Under the pieces are notes generated by a model. That model was given only the letters and a program-made list of their open reading frames with translations, was not told where the DNA came from and made no database searches. A program made the translations under genes and the position numbers. 64,000 nt of DNA from Paenibacillus sp. yr247 (GTDB lineage Bacteria; Bacillota; Bacilli; Paenibacillales; NBRC-103111). The stretch is taken from assembly GCF_900103825.1 (NCBI RefSeq), contig NZ_FNIF01000009.1, forward strand, positions 62,001-126,000, read 5' to 3'. Shown piece by piece: positions 10,219-20,060 of this stretch. How positions within the stretch are numbered: position 1 is the stretch's first letter; each line of letters starts with the position of its first letter.

Positions 10219-10372
10219 AAGGTTGTCCAACGACACAAAAGTTCCTACATTAATTGGTAAGAAAAAGCTTGAGAAATCAGGCTTTTATTTTTTCATGTAG
10301 GAAAATTTGTGTCGCAGCAAAACGCACAAAAGTTCCTACATTGTCGTTGAACGACACAAATCTGCCTACATT
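10219..10372. repeat. Three copies of a ~21-bp repeat, possible transposon end
   Basis: CGACACAAAAGTTCCTACAT occurs at about 10222, again as CGCACAAAAGTTCCTACATT at about 10325, and as CGACACAAATCTGCCTACAT at about 10354. An inverted copy, ATGTAGGAAAATTTGTGTCG, lies at about 10295. Multiple ~20-bp transposase-binding repeats mark the ends of Tn7/Tn552-like or IS21-like elements (established). No matching transposase is in the window. Confidence 0.45.
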
Positions 10373-10649
10373 GAGAGCCCGAGGGACCGATGATCGCCGA
10401 GATAACCGGTTTCTTTTTGTTATTAAAAAACCTGCTTAATAAATTCAATGCAACGAGGCAGCTTCGTTACGCTAAACATTCCTCCCTCTGTATGAAAGGT
10501 TTTTCTTCTCGGTTGCGGTAGATTGTGTCCGCTAAAACAGCACGGGTTTAATTTGGTGCAAAAATCGCGATCAGCATTTTCTTTATATATAAGCAATTAG
10601 TCCTATTCTAGTATATAATATTTTTAGTTTTGAAAAGATTTGGAGGAGA
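10373..10649. other. Intergenic region, nothing recognised
   Basis: No gene or strong signal is visible. TATATAATA near 10612 could be a -10 box for the following SLH pseudogene. Confidence 0.3.
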
Positions 10650-11131
10650 ATGCAGAACAAATCTATCAAAAAGTTAGTTTCATCTGTTTTAATTGTCTGC
10701 ATGATTTTATCTTCGTTTGGCTTAGCATTTGCTGCAAGGCAACGACAACATCGGTTATCAAGGGTCATTGGGCGGAAAGCCAAATTAATACTTGGATCGA
10801 TAATGGCTTTATTAAAGGTTACGAGTATGGGAGTTTCAAACCAGACAATACGATTACTAGAGCGGAATTTATCGCCTTGATTAACCGCTCTTATAGATTT
10901 AAAGAAGAAGCAACGATGTCATTTAGTGATGTAACTTCTACGAATTGGGGCTATACAGAAGTGGCAAAAGCCGTTAAGGCGGGATTCATAACTGGTTAGG
11001 CTGACTGTACATGCTATACTGAAGACTGTACATTTAAACCTACAAAACCAATTACTCGTGCAGAAGTGGTAGTTACATTGGATCGCGCTGTTTCGTCTCA
11101 AGTGGTGGCTTATATACAGCCGGAACTTTAA
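10650..11131 (+). pseudogene. Broken SLH-domain surface protein
   Basis: ATG 10650 begins a typical signal peptide (VSSVLIVCMILSSFGLAFAA). Near 10740 the frame shifts, and the other frame encodes SLH motifs: GHWAESQINTWIDNGFIKGY, TITRAEFIALINR, and a second repeat with FSDV. That frame stops at TAG 10997-10999 and then stays open with KPITRAEVVVTLDRA to 11131. It therefore carries a frameshift and a nonsense codon. It was probably a small S-layer-homology protein of the same family as the 16878 gene. Confidence 0.75.
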
Positions 11132-11193
11132 TAGCATCCGTCTTCACTTTACGTAAGGTTGATGACTTTTTAGCTTGATAGGATAAGATAGGA

Positions 11194-11361
11194 TTAATGA
11201 CCCGCTTTTGCCTCAACGTCCTTCAAGAAATGATGAAAGAGCTCTAGTCCCTCACGTGTATGAATGATTTCAAAACTCTTTCCATAAGGCTTACTTTTGT
11301 CAAGAAAGGCTTGACCCTGACTTTCCCCTTTGGCAATATCCAGACCAATGACTGGATTCAT
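11194..11361 (-). pseudogene. IS110-family transposase, N-terminal fragment
   Basis: Starting at ATG 11361 (minus) the text reads MNPVIGLDIAKGESQGQAFL, the RuvC-like N terminus of IS110 transposases. The frame stops after 55 residues, so most of the gene is gone. Confidence 0.65.
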
Positions 11362-11579
11362 TAACCGCATCACCTTCTTATTTTTGTATTTGTCGGCAGC
11401 CCCTAGTCCTTCTTGTAGTGTCATAGCTTCTATTGTTATTCGAGATCGTTGTCTCAACCAGCCTCAATCATGTTTCTACAAGTAGGGGGTGAACTGTTTA
11501 GCTGACGGGATAAAATCCCACGGGCAGGAATGTTCTACCCCGGCTACCGTTTAATAAACCCCATGGGAGTTAATTAACT

Positions 11580-13388
11580 ATGAATTACAATCTGTATTTA
11601 TCAATTCTTTTGATGTCTGCCACCTGCTGCTCATTGATCATATGTTATCTGGCTTGGAAAAGAAGAGATCTTCCGATTGCGGTTAGCTATGGTTTGTGTA
11701 TGTTGTCTACCGCATTTTACGCATGCGGATATGCCTTTGAAATCGTAAGTTCCACATTGGAGCAAATACGCTTCTGGCTTCGATTTGAATATATCGGCAT
11801 TCCTTTCGGTACGGTGTTCTGGTTTATCATGATCCTGCAGTATACGGGCCGTCAAGCGTTGGTTCGCAGATGGATAGTTGCCATGTTATTAACCGTACCC
11901 ATGCTTACCTTTGTGGCTCATAATACGAACGAATGGCATCACTTGTTTTACAGAAGTATGAGCATTGATATGTCTAAGGGCTTCCCTATGGTTACCTTGG
12001 TTAAAGGGCCATTATATGTGGTTCATGTTGCGTATGCGTATATCTTTTTTATCATTGGCATGGGTTTAATGACCCAAATGTTCCGAAAAGCAACGCTCCG
12101 TAGGAAGAAGCAAATCGCTTTTATGATGATTGGTTCGTGCTGGCCTTATGTGTTCGTGCTTATTTATTTAAGCAATATATTTAACACTCCTTTTGATTTT
12201 TCTCCGTTCGGATTTATTTTATCGGGTGTTTTTTATATGTGGGGAATTTATCAATTTAATATGCTGAGTCTTGTCCCCCTAGCTCTGCAAAAGGTGTTTG
12301 AATCGATGCAGGATGCGGTCATTGTATTTGACCTCGACAATCGTATATCAAGCTTCAACCAGTCTGCAAGACAGGTGATTGAAGGCTTGAATAGTAAAGA
12401 GGCCATTGGGCAGCCAGCTGCGCATATATTCTCGCTTTATCCAAAGCTGCTGGAGAGGATTATGCAAGAGGCCTCATCGGAAAATAAAGTGAAAATATCA
12501 GGAGAAACCGACTATAGAATTTATAATGTGCATATGACGATGATTAGTGACAATCATCAAAACCCTGTTGGTAAAATGCTTTTGCTAAGCGATAGAACGG
12601 AAATGGTGCGTTCGGAGGAAAGACTGCTCGATAATGCAAGACAGCTGAGTGAACTCAACACATTCAAGGATCAGATGTTTAACGTTGTTGCCCATGATAT
12701 TCGTGATCCTCTTGCGGTACTCGTCAATCTGATGGAGCTGATGGAAGAAGAAATGCAGACTTGTGGAGAGAGCCATGAGGAAATTGTCAGTAAAATGGGT
12801 GAGCAAATTCAGAATACCTTTACATTGGTAGAAAATCTGCTGGATTGGTTTCGGAGTCAAAGGGGAGGCATGATGTTTAACCCGGTTTCAATGGATTTAG
12901 CCCAAGCGGTTCAGACGAATGTACGCTTGATGCAGGTTCGCAGTGTGAGTAAAAATATTAGAATCATATCTGATATACCCAGTGGCATATATGTTTTTGC
13001 AGATAAAGAAATGCTTGATTTGATTATTCGCAATCTACTTTCCAATGCGATTAAATTTACAGAATACGGCGGGAGCATTCAATTAAAAGCAGATCATGAA
13101 GATGGTAAAATAATTGCTTCTGTAAGCGATACAGGAGCAGGCATTTCAGCTGACCAAGCCGATTCCTTATTACAGGAAGGCTATTCTGTCTCATCAATTG
13201 GAACAGCTGGAGAGCGGGGGATCGGATTAGGCCTCACGCTTTGCAGGGAATTTGTTCGCTTAAATGGGGGAGAAATGTGGTTCGATAGTGCGATTGCGCA
13301 AGGAAGCACTTTTTATTTCTCACTCCCGACTCCTCCTAAAGCTTCAGCGCAATCTATTCATCAGCTTGGAGGGAGGGAAACGGCATGA
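11580..13388 (+). CDS. Sensor histidine kinase with 7TM N-terminal domain and PAS
   Basis: 602 residues. Residues 1-230 hold about seven hydrophobic segments (histidine-kinase 7TM type). A PAS-like domain follows (about 240-345, ESMQDAVIVFDLDNRI), then HisKA with phospho-acceptor His372 in NVVAHDIRDPLAV. The HATPase domain has an N box (NLLSNAIKF), G1 (SDTGAGIS) and G2 (GERGIGLGLTLC). It would autophosphorylate in response to a membrane or intracellular signal. Its stop overlaps the start of the response regulator by 4 bases, so the pair is one operon. Secreted S-layer-type genes follow and are plausible, unproven targets. Confidence 0.9.
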   Translation: MNYNLYLSILLMSATCCSLIICYLAWKRRDLPIAVSYGLCMLSTAFYACGYAFEIVSSTLEQIRFWLRFEYIGIPFGTVFWFIMILQYTGRQALVRRWIVAMLLTVPMLTFVAHNTNEWHHLFYRSMSIDMSKGFPMVTLVKGPLYVVHVAYAYIFFIIGMGLMTQMFRKATLRRKKQIAFMMIGSCWPYVFVLIYLSNIFNTPFDFSPFGFILSGVFYMWGIYQFNMLSLVPLALQKVFESMQDAVIVFDLDNRISSFNQSARQVIEGLNSKEAIGQPAAHIFSLYPKLLERIMQEASSENKVKISGETDYRIYNVHMTMISDNHQNPVGKMLLLSDRTEMVRSEERLLDNARQLSELNTFKDQMFNVVAHDIRDPLAVLVNLMELMEEEMQTCGESHEEIVSKMGEQIQNTFTLVENLLDWFRSQRGGMMFNPVSMDLAQAVQTNVRLMQVRSVSKNIRIISDIPSGIYVFADKEMLDLIIRNLLSNAIKFTEYGGSIQLKADHEDGKIIASVSDTGAGISADQADSLLQEGYSVSSIGTAGERGIGLGLTLCREFVRLNGGEMWFDSAIAQGSTFYFSLPTPPKASAQSIHQLGGRETA

Positions 13389-14527
13389 AAGTTGTTATTA
13401 TCGATGACGAAATGGCCATGCATTTAATTATGAAGCGAATGCTTGCTAAGGTCGTTGGTGTCGAAGTCGTCGCAATCTTCCAGGAGACAACAACAGCATT
13501 TGCTTATTTGACCGACCATCATGCGGATTTGATCTTTATTGACATTAGTATGCCGAAAGAGAGTGGGCTTGAGTTTGCCCAGCGGTTAAGGGAAAACGGC
13601 AGACAAATGAAGCTTGTATTCGTGACATCTCATAAAGAATATGCCCTTGCTGCGTTCGATGTCTATGCGTTCGACTACATCGTAAAGCCTGTCAACCAAG
13701 AAAGGCTTCACCATACTGTCCAAAGGACGCTTTCTGAAATGCGTTTAGAAAAAGAGTCGGCGGAACAAAAGCCTTCCTCTACTAGTTCTATTAGAGTCAT
13801 GTTTAATTGTTTAGGCGGTATGGAGATTCGCACGGTTCAAAACGTTATAGTCAAATGGAAGACTAGCAAAAGTGCGGAGCTTTTTGGTTATTTGCTCATG
13901 CATAAAGGCAGACTTGTATCCAGAGCGAGAATCATTGAAGATATGTTTGGCGAAATGCCTCAAAAGAATAGCGAAATCTATTTAAACACAACCGTCTATC
14001 AGCTGCGTAAATTATTGGACAACTATGGACTTAAGGGGAATTTGTATTCCGACAGCAACTATTATGCGTTAGATTTTAATCAAATAGGTGTCGATAGCCT
14101 TAGCTTTGAAGAGGGCTGTAAACAGATGGCTGTATTAGATGAAACCAATATAGAACAAGCGTTAGAGTTACAGGAGCTCTATAAAGGCGAATTGTTCGGG
14201 GAGCGCGCCTTTCCCTGGGCATGGAGTGAGGTCGAACGTATATCGTTAATGTATACGTCTTTTACCCAACGTTTGTGCAGCGCGTTGTTAATTAAAGGTG
14301 ATTCGCAAACCGCTATCCGACTGTTAATGAAGCTTGCCGCCCACAACGAGTTGGAGGAAGAAACGATTAAGCTGCTTATGAAAGCAATGGCGTTACAAAA
14401 GAACAAAGATGCTTTAACTGAGCGATATGAACAATTTACGGGGACTCTGCATAAAGAGTTTGGTATAAGCCCATCTCTTGAAGTTACCACCCTTTACAGT
14501 CAACTGCTGTCCGAACTGGATCAATAA
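13385..14527 (+). CDS. Response regulator, REC + winged helix + BTAD (SARP-like)
   Basis: 380 residues. The receiver domain has acidic residues DDE at 7-9, phospho-acceptor Asp53 in FIDISMPKESG, and Lys in IVKPVN. A winged-helix trans_reg_C-type domain follows at about 135-225. The C terminus is a bacterial transcriptional activation domain (BTAD; DSLSFEEGCKQM to the end) of the SARP type. It is translationally coupled to the kinase at 11580. This layout (REC-wHTH-BTAD) is known in Bacillota two-component systems with 7TM kinases. The target genes are not visible. Confidence 0.88.
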   Translation: MKVVIIDDEMAMHLIMKRMLAKVVGVEVVAIFQETTTAFAYLTDHHADLIFIDISMPKESGLEFAQRLRENGRQMKLVFVTSHKEYALAAFDVYAFDYIVKPVNQERLHHTVQRTLSEMRLEKESAEQKPSSTSSIRVMFNCLGGMEIRTVQNVIVKWKTSKSAELFGYLLMHKGRLVSRARIIEDMFGEMPQKNSEIYLNTTVYQLRKLLDNYGLKGNLYSDSNYYALDFNQIGVDSLSFEEGCKQMAVLDETNIEQALELQELYKGELFGERAFPWAWSEVERISLMYTSFTQRLCSALLIKGDSQTAIRLLMKLAAHNELEEETIKLLMKAMALQKNKDALTERYEQFTGTLHKEFGISPSLEVTTLYSQLLSELDQ

Positions 14528-14539
14528 CATACGGATAAA

Positions 14540-14567
14540 ATGAGGAGCTCACTTATGTGGGCTTTTT
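14540..14567 (+). terminator. Intrinsic terminator after the two-component operon
   Basis: GAGCTCAC and GTGGGCTT arms with a short loop are followed by TTTTT. Confidence 0.7.
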
Positions 14568-14754
14568 TGCTGTCGAAGTTTGTCATTTTGCTGTCATTGG
14601 GAGGGGGTATACTTGCCTATAGTGACAAGATCGTCAAAAGTCGACGAGAAGGAGTGGGGGATTTCGATATTTATCGTCAACTGTAATCAGAGTCACTGCA
14701 TCCGGGTATCGACAAAAGAATCACCTATATTACTAAGAGGAGTGAAAGAGAACT

Positions 14755-16866
14755 ATGCTTACAACAAGTAGTAAGAAGGTTTTAAACAGAGCGGCAAGGG
14801 TCAATATCCTGTCAGGCTTTACAGAGGTGCTTCTGAAAAGGGTTTCCATTCAATTATTATTGGGATTGATGGTATTATCTTCGTTTTCGTTTTCTGCTCC
14901 TGCATCAGCAGCACCAGTTGCATTTGCTTATGTAGGTTCCAATTCCAGTAACGGGAATAACGTATATTTGAACTTTAACAAACAATTTACGATCAATAAT
15001 GATCCCAATGATACCACTGTTACTGCAAATACTTATTTGCGAAGCTATATGAGTATAGCGACCGACGGAGTGAACTTTGTCCCGCTTTCAAATCAGATTG
15101 ATGTGTATCCTCCAGGTCTAGGGAAGGCCGGTACGACACAAATTCGTTTATATGCCAATAACGATATGAAAGTCATACAAGGCACGAATACGCTGATTAA
15201 AATAGCCAGCGGCACGCTGACGGATGCAGACGGCAGCATTAACGCGGAGATGATTTTACATGTCACCCCTCCGGTCATTCAAAGCGCAGCAATTAGCAGC
15301 AACTACCATGATGTGACGATTGCTTTTCAGGAAGATGTTGTTGATAATACCTATTCCGGCGGGGTCTCTAGCTTAATCAGTTACATTTATTTATTGAAAA
15401 ATGGAGCCGCTTCAAATGATCAGACAGCGTTAACCGAAGGTGATACGGCATCCATTGAGTCCGGAAAGTTGGTTATCCATTTTGCAACGGCTCTCTCAGG
15501 AGTGACCAATCAAATTAGAATAAATGGCGGCGCTCTTAAGGACAGTTACGGAAATGTTCTTAATGACAATACGTTAACCCCTTTGATTCAAGGAGTCGCA
15601 GCAACCGGAGATACGACGTCGCTTCAATATATAAATGGCTATTTATCCAATGGTTATCAGGATTTAACACTGGTTTTCAATAAAGATGTGCTAAATGCTA
15701 AGAGTGATGAAGCGAGTTTTAGAGCGGGAACACAGTATTATGGCGCAAGTGACACCGGCTATAGATGGGTCCCCATTCCTAACGATGCGACTCTGACATT
15801 CTCGGGTAAAACGGTGTCCATTCATTTTGCTGTAAAATTGACTAGTCAGCAATATTATTTTCAATTTAACCCAGGGTCTTTTAAAAATACATCCGGGAAC
15901 ATTTACAATCAACATGTTGGCGCGGGTTGGTTTTACCCCGGTCAACCATTAACATTAGAAAATGAAAGCCTTTCGCATGATGGCCGTTGGTTAAACTTGA
16001 ATTTCAACGCTAATATTGCTGATCAAACTATTGTTAGTGGGGTATCGCACTTAAAAGATCAGATTACGATTAATGGCTCCTCTTTGGATGCGCAGGATGT
16101 TGTGGTTATCCAAGGGTATAATCTCGTCGTCTTCTTTCATGATGCGAAAAAGAGCGGCACTGTTGAAGTCAAAATTGCTGCTAACGCATTAAGGGATTTG
16201 GGCAATAATGTGCAGAACAAGGCGATTGATCAAGTGGTTGCCTACAACTACCCCGATATTACTGGGTTTTTCTTAAGCGATACGGCAAGCGAGTTTGTAT
16301 TCGAAGATAATGCCGAGTGGAGAAGCAAAGTAAGAGATGTCACGATATATGACAATAACAGCGGCGTTGTTCGACAATTGAATAGTTCGGAATATACACT
16401 GGCAGCAGGCGAGCTTACGATCAACAAAGGTGTTTTTCAAGTAAGCAATTATTACTATATTACGATCGATGCGGATGGTTACAGCAGTAAATCTTTTAAT
16501 GGTTACGCCTATACATCGTCAGAAATATTTTATATGACTGCACCGGTAGTGACTGCGGACAACGGAATTACTGCCAAGGCAAATATATTGAATAATGTCG
16601 GCACTAATGGAACTCAATCGGTTGTTTTCGAGTTAATGAATGGAACGACGCCAGTAAGTATTGTAGCTTCCAATTTACAGGTGAATACAGGAACGTATAC
16701 AGCCAATTTCAATGTAACAGATGCTGCAACGAATCCTAATTATACGGTTCGAGTATTTGTGGTTAATAAATTTAACAATGACCCGACGAATGTTGGCTTG
16801 AATTTGGCTACAGAAGTGACGCAAACTGAATACGATCAAAAACTGTTCAACAATAACAATGACTAG
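14755..16866 (+). CDS. Large secreted beta-repeat (SwmB/Ig-like) surface protein
   Basis: 703 residues. A long N-terminal export signal is present: a basic region to about residue 30, a hydrophobic core, then SAPASAAP. The mature part is made of repeats of about 110-120 residues containing V-x-L-x-F-N/S and DxxGN-type strands (LNFNANIADQTIV, LVFNKDVLNAKSD, VTIAFQEDVVDNT). These resemble the SwmB/TIGR02059 or bacterial Ig-like 'new' family seen in Paenibacillaceae surface proteins (recalled). No cell-wall anchor was seen. The SLH gene begins 11 bases after its stop, so the neighbour may supply the anchoring. The ligand is unknown. Confidence 0.65.
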   Translation: MLTTSSKKVLNRAARVNILSGFTEVLLKRVSIQLLLGLMVLSSFSFSAPASAAPVAFAYVGSNSSNGNNVYLNFNKQFTINNDPNDTTVTANTYLRSYMSIATDGVNFVPLSNQIDVYPPGLGKAGTTQIRLYANNDMKVIQGTNTLIKIASGTLTDADGSINAEMILHVTPPVIQSAAISSNYHDVTIAFQEDVVDNTYSGGVSSLISYIYLLKNGAASNDQTALTEGDTASIESGKLVIHFATALSGVTNQIRINGGALKDSYGNVLNDNTLTPLIQGVAATGDTTSLQYINGYLSNGYQDLTLVFNKDVLNAKSDEASFRAGTQYYGASDTGYRWVPIPNDATLTFSGKTVSIHFAVKLTSQQYYFQFNPGSFKNTSGNIYNQHVGAGWFYPGQPLTLENESLSHDGRWLNLNFNANIADQTIVSGVSHLKDQITINGSSLDAQDVVVIQGYNLVVFFHDAKKSGTVEVKIAANALRDLGNNVQNKAIDQVVAYNYPDITGFFLSDTASEFVFEDNAEWRSKVRDVTIYDNNSGVVRQLNSSEYTLAAGELTINKGVFQVSNYYYITIDADGYSSKSFNGYAYTSSEIFYMTAPVVTADNGITAKANILNNVGTNGTQSVVFELMNGTTPVSIVASNLQVNTGTYTANFNVTDAATNPNYTVRVFVVNKFNNDPTNVGLNLATEVTQTEYDQKLFNNNND

Positions 16867-16877
16867 GGGCGAAAAAA

Positions 16878-18560
16878 ATGAAGCTTCGAACATTTAGTTT
16901 ACTTTTAATACTCAGTCTTTGCTTGGGGCTAGTGCCACTCACTGCTTCAGCTAGCGCTGCCGTTTCCGTGAATGCTATTTCATCGATTCAACCAGGCGGT
17001 TCAGTGACGATATCAGGCACATCCACTTTAAGCGAAGTCATTATTCAGGTGCTTCGTCCCGGCAATAGCACGGTGTTTTATGATACCTCCAAGGTAACGA
17101 ACGGACAATTTGCAGACTCTTTTACATTGGGAAGCAATGAGCTGGCAGGAACCTATACCGTTATTGTCGGACAAGCGGATCAAGTGGATACTAAAACGTT
17201 TGCTGTAGTAGCACCGATACCGACACCACCACCAACACCACTAAGCAGCAATGCAGATTTGAGAGCTCTGACGCTGTCGAGCGGTACGCTAACTCCTGCG
17301 TTCTCATCAGGGAAATTTTCCTATAAAGCCAGTGTGGCTAATGGTGTATCCAGCATAACCGTAACGGCTGGCGTATCTGACAGCAACGCCACGATGGCTG
17401 TAAATGGAGCAGTGGTTGCAAGTGGTCATCCAAGCGGCGCTATCAACCTGAACGTAGGAATAAACCTGATCAACATTGTAGTGACGGCGCAGAACGGCAC
17501 ATCGAACAACACATACACAGTTACAGTGACGCGCGACTCGCAGGCGGGGTGCAGCAGCTGCGGCGGTCCACTAACGCCCCCGAGCGACGACAAAGTTACC
17601 TCAACGGATGGTAAACTAACGCTTCCCGCAGGTAAAACGGGCGAGGTTAGCTTAGGTGATACGGTCACGATCTCGATTCCTGCCGATGCTTCAGGCAAAG
17701 AACTGAAATTAACGATAGAAAAATTGTTGGACACTCAAAAGCTTCTAACGAATAAAGACGTTCTAGCCAGCCCGGTATTCGAAATTCTGAAAAATTTCTC
17801 GGAGAACTTCAGCAAGCCGGTCACGCTGACCTTTGCCTTCGATCCGAATAGCTTGAAGGGCAATCAAAAGCCTTCTGTATTCTATTATGACGAAGCGAAG
17901 AAGGAATGGGTGGAAGTCGGCGGCAAGGTAAACGGCGATCGCATAACCGTAGATGTCAATCACTTTACGAAATATGCGGTATTCGCAATAGACCAGGCGG
18001 CAACAGAAACGAAACCGGCGATTACCTTCAGCGATATCTCCGGCCACTGGGCAGAGGCAAACATCAAACAAGCGGTGAGCAGCGGAATCGTCAGCGGTTA
18101 TCCAGACGGCGCGTTTAAGCCGGATTCTACTGTGACTCGCGCGGAATTTGCGGTCATGCTGATGAATGCACTCAAGCCGCAAGGAGATGGAACGTCGCTG
18201 ACGTTCACCGATAAGGCGAAGATCGGCGCATGGGCGCAAAAATCGGTCGTGGAAGCGGTGTATGCAGGCATCATTACAGGCTATGAGGATAGCACTTTCC
18301 GTCCGGATGCCGAAATTACCCGTCCGGAGATGGCAACGATGATCGCCAAAGCTTTGGGTCAGTCGATCGAAGAGAAGACAGCAACGGGCTTCGCAGACGA
18401 CAAGGACATTCCGGACTGGGCGAAAGGCGCAGTGGCGGCCATGAAAAAGCTTGGCATTATCGAAGGCAAAGGCGCGAACGAATTTGCTCCTGGCGATAAA
18501 ACGACAAGAGCAGAGGCGGTCACGGTGCTGCTGAAAATGCTGACACACAAGGGCAAGTAA
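16878..18560 (+). CDS. SLH-anchored surface protein with cadherin-like domain
   Basis: 560 residues with signal peptide 1-27 (ending SASA). An N-terminal beta domain reaches about residue 115. A cadherin-like beta-sandwich follows (about 125-215, LRALTLSSGTLTPAFSSGKF, ending NTYTVTVTRD), then a beta-rich ZU5-like region (about 240-370). Three SLH motifs complete the C terminus (about 385-560: FSDISGHWAEANIKQ, FTDKAKIGAWAQ, FADDKDIPDWAKG, each with TRAE/RPE). SLH triplets bind pyruvylated wall polymer (established), so it is held on the cell surface. It is cotranscribed with 14755. Length and domains look intact. Confidence 0.88.
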   Translation: MKLRTFSLLLILSLCLGLVPLTASASAAVSVNAISSIQPGGSVTISGTSTLSEVIIQVLRPGNSTVFYDTSKVTNGQFADSFTLGSNELAGTYTVIVGQADQVDTKTFAVVAPIPTPPPTPLSSNADLRALTLSSGTLTPAFSSGKFSYKASVANGVSSITVTAGVSDSNATMAVNGAVVASGHPSGAINLNVGINLINIVVTAQNGTSNNTYTVTVTRDSQAGCSSCGGPLTPPSDDKVTSTDGKLTLPAGKTGEVSLGDTVTISIPADASGKELKLTIEKLLDTQKLLTNKDVLASPVFEILKNFSENFSKPVTLTFAFDPNSLKGNQKPSVFYYDEAKKEWVEVGGKVNGDRITVDVNHFTKYAVFAIDQAATETKPAITFSDISGHWAEANIKQAVSSGIVSGYPDGAFKPDSTVTRAEFAVMLMNALKPQGDGTSLTFTDKAKIGAWAQKSVVEAVYAGIITGYEDSTFRPDAEITRPEMATMIAKALGQSIEEKTATGFADDKDIPDWAKGAVAAMKKLGIIEGKGANEFAPGDKTTRAEAVTVLLKMLTHKGK

Positions 18561-18919
18561 AGCGTTTCTCTAGCAACGCTGCTTTGAAGTCAAATTCGAA
18601 GCAACCTTGTTTTTTAAGTACAATAGTTGGGCCGCAGATTAGAGGTTTGAAGCTTTTAGCCGAATTAGACAAGAACTTGATACGTATCCAAAGAGGGATT
18701 TCCTGAACAATTTGAAGGATACTTGCAGCACCACGAAAAACTCGGCTAATAGGACCACCATAAACCGCTCAACTAAAGGGCAGATTTGATTAATAGAAAT
18801 TATAGAAGCTGCCGGAACACCGGCGGCTTCATTTGGCTAGGGAAGTGGAAAAAGTTGCGGTTATTTGCTTCCTAATTTCAGGACATTAGGGAATGAAGGA
18901 ATTTGCAATGGAGTAACGG
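18561..18919. other. Intergenic region with hairpins
   Basis: No gene is visible. AGCGTT/AACGCT just after the SLH stop and GAAGCTGCCGG/CCGGCGGCTTC at 18805-18830 are terminator-like hairpins. The first ends the S-layer operon. Confidence 0.45.
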
Positions 18920-19215
18920 ATAATTGATATTTAAATTCCAATATTTGGATGTTGATGAAATGGAATTAAATGTTGAACGTTTAGATTTTGTAATGGCTGA
19001 CATTTCTGAGTCAAGATTCAGAAGATTAAAGCTGAAGAATTAAATTTTGACAATGTCAATTTGGCAAAAACGCAAATTAATAATGCAAATATAAGAGGGA
19101 TGGCGTTAAACGATGTGAATATGTCCGAAGTTAGAATTTCGGATGCTAATCTCTCAGGTGCTGAATCAAAAATGCTAATTTTAGTTATGCAGTTATTGAC
19201 CATGTTCATTTCAGT
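18920..19215 (+). pseudogene. Pentapeptide-repeat protein, frameshifted and truncated
   Basis: One frame gives ELNVERLDFVMADISESRFR. After a shift near 19020 another gives EELNFDNVNLAKTQINNANIRG and NVNMSEVRISDANLSGAE, with the A(D/N)Lxx pentapeptide rhythm. The sequence ends where a minus-strand IS1182 fragment begins (about 19222). The gene is thus broken both by a frameshift and by the IS. Confidence 0.6.
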
Positions 19216-19221
19216 AGCGCT

Positions 19222-19470
19222 CTTTCAATTCTTCATACACAAATGAGAAATCAACCAACTCATTGATTTGCCGTAACATATTGTCCTTAGGAATAATTAA
19301 ATTGTACAGTTCTATATTTGGACTTAAGATTAGCGTTTGTTGTTGTCGAATCATTTGACTCACCCATTCCCTATGATGTCTTAATTATACAGAAAAAAAG
19401 GTACAGATCCTCAACTTTTCTTGAGGATCTGTACCTTTTTAGCATCAAGAGGACTTTTTCAGTGGCCTCG
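19222..19470 (-). mobile_element. IS1182-family 5' end with N-terminal transposase fragment
   Basis: From ATG 19354 on the minus strand the text is IRQQQTLILSPNIELYNLII followed by NMLRQINELVDFSFVYEEL, a conserved IS1182 N terminus. It is cut after about 44 residues. Upstream are a perfect hairpin (GGTACAGATCCTCAA with TTGAGGATCTGTACC, 19400-19437) and the end sequence TTTTTCAGTGGCCTCG (19452-19467) that mirrors the end at 6018. Confidence 0.7.
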
Positions 19471-19611
19471 GATCAATAACTCCAGTCTATGACTTTATTT
19501 TCATCGAACACAAAGTGAATGCCAATAGAAGAGAGAGAAAGAAGAAGCTGGAGCTGTATTAATAAATGCAGCCTTATAATAAATTCAACCCCCCTTTTAT
19601 TATATAAAATT

Positions 19612-19756
19612 AAGACCCACAGCCGCTGGGCTTGTTGACACAAAAGCCAATTTTGCGAAAAATGACTTTTAGAAACCCATTGTTTATGCGGGTTTTCAAA
19701 CGTCAATTTCGTCAAAAAGGTAATTGTCAACAGGCCCCGCTGCTGTGGGACTCTTT
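19612..19756. repeat. ~145-base long hairpin, MITE-like
   Basis: Left arm TTAAGACCCACAGC..GCTGGGC..TTGTTGACA and right arm TGTCAACAGGCCC..GCTGCTGTGGGACTC are complementary. The interior (AAACCC with GGGTTT; TTTTGCGAAA with TTTCGTCAAAA) continues the pairing almost to the centre. No gene lies inside. It could be a miniature inverted-repeat element or a structured RNA. Confidence 0.5.
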
Positions 19757-19775
19757 TAGGGGGTAGTTATGAGAT

Positions 19776-20060
19776 TCATGCAATAATACTTTTCTGTTTC
19801 AGTAAGGTACGATCTGTTTCAGTCGCAGGTTCATAACCTTTTTCCAAATGGTATATGACCGTTTTCTTATTAGCAGTCCAACACTGGACAATGCCCCATA
19901 TTCCAAGGGTTATTGGGTTGAGGAAGAACCACTTTGCAACTTCACCCCACTGACCACGAAACATTGCAACCCAACCACCAAAGAAGAATGTTGTCCAAGA
20001 GAAGCCTACCTTCAAGGTTTTTGGAACACCCACATTGTTTTTCAAATGTACATTTGCCAT
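19776..20060 (-). CDS. Small membrane protein (DUF2628/HrgC-like)
   Basis: 94 residues with a good ribosome binding site (AAAGGGGAAA, minus strand). The text KVGFSWTTFFFGGWVAMFRG and WFFLNPITLGIWGIVQCW gives two hydrophobic segments with the Gly/Trp-rich look of the DUF2628/HrgC group (recalled). It would sit in the cytoplasmic membrane. Function is unknown. It stands alone and points away from the dnaN region. Confidence 0.65.
   Translation of the reverse strand: MANVHLKNNVGVPKTLKVGFSWTTFFFGGWVAMFRGQWGEVAKWFFLNPITLGIWGIVQCWTANKKTVIYHLEKGYEPATETDRTLLKQKSIIA

Noticed and set aside
17763..18548. 261-codon minus-strand open frame
   Set aside because: It is a shadow of the SLH gene on the plus strand; Cys/Arg/His-rich text with no ribosome binding site.
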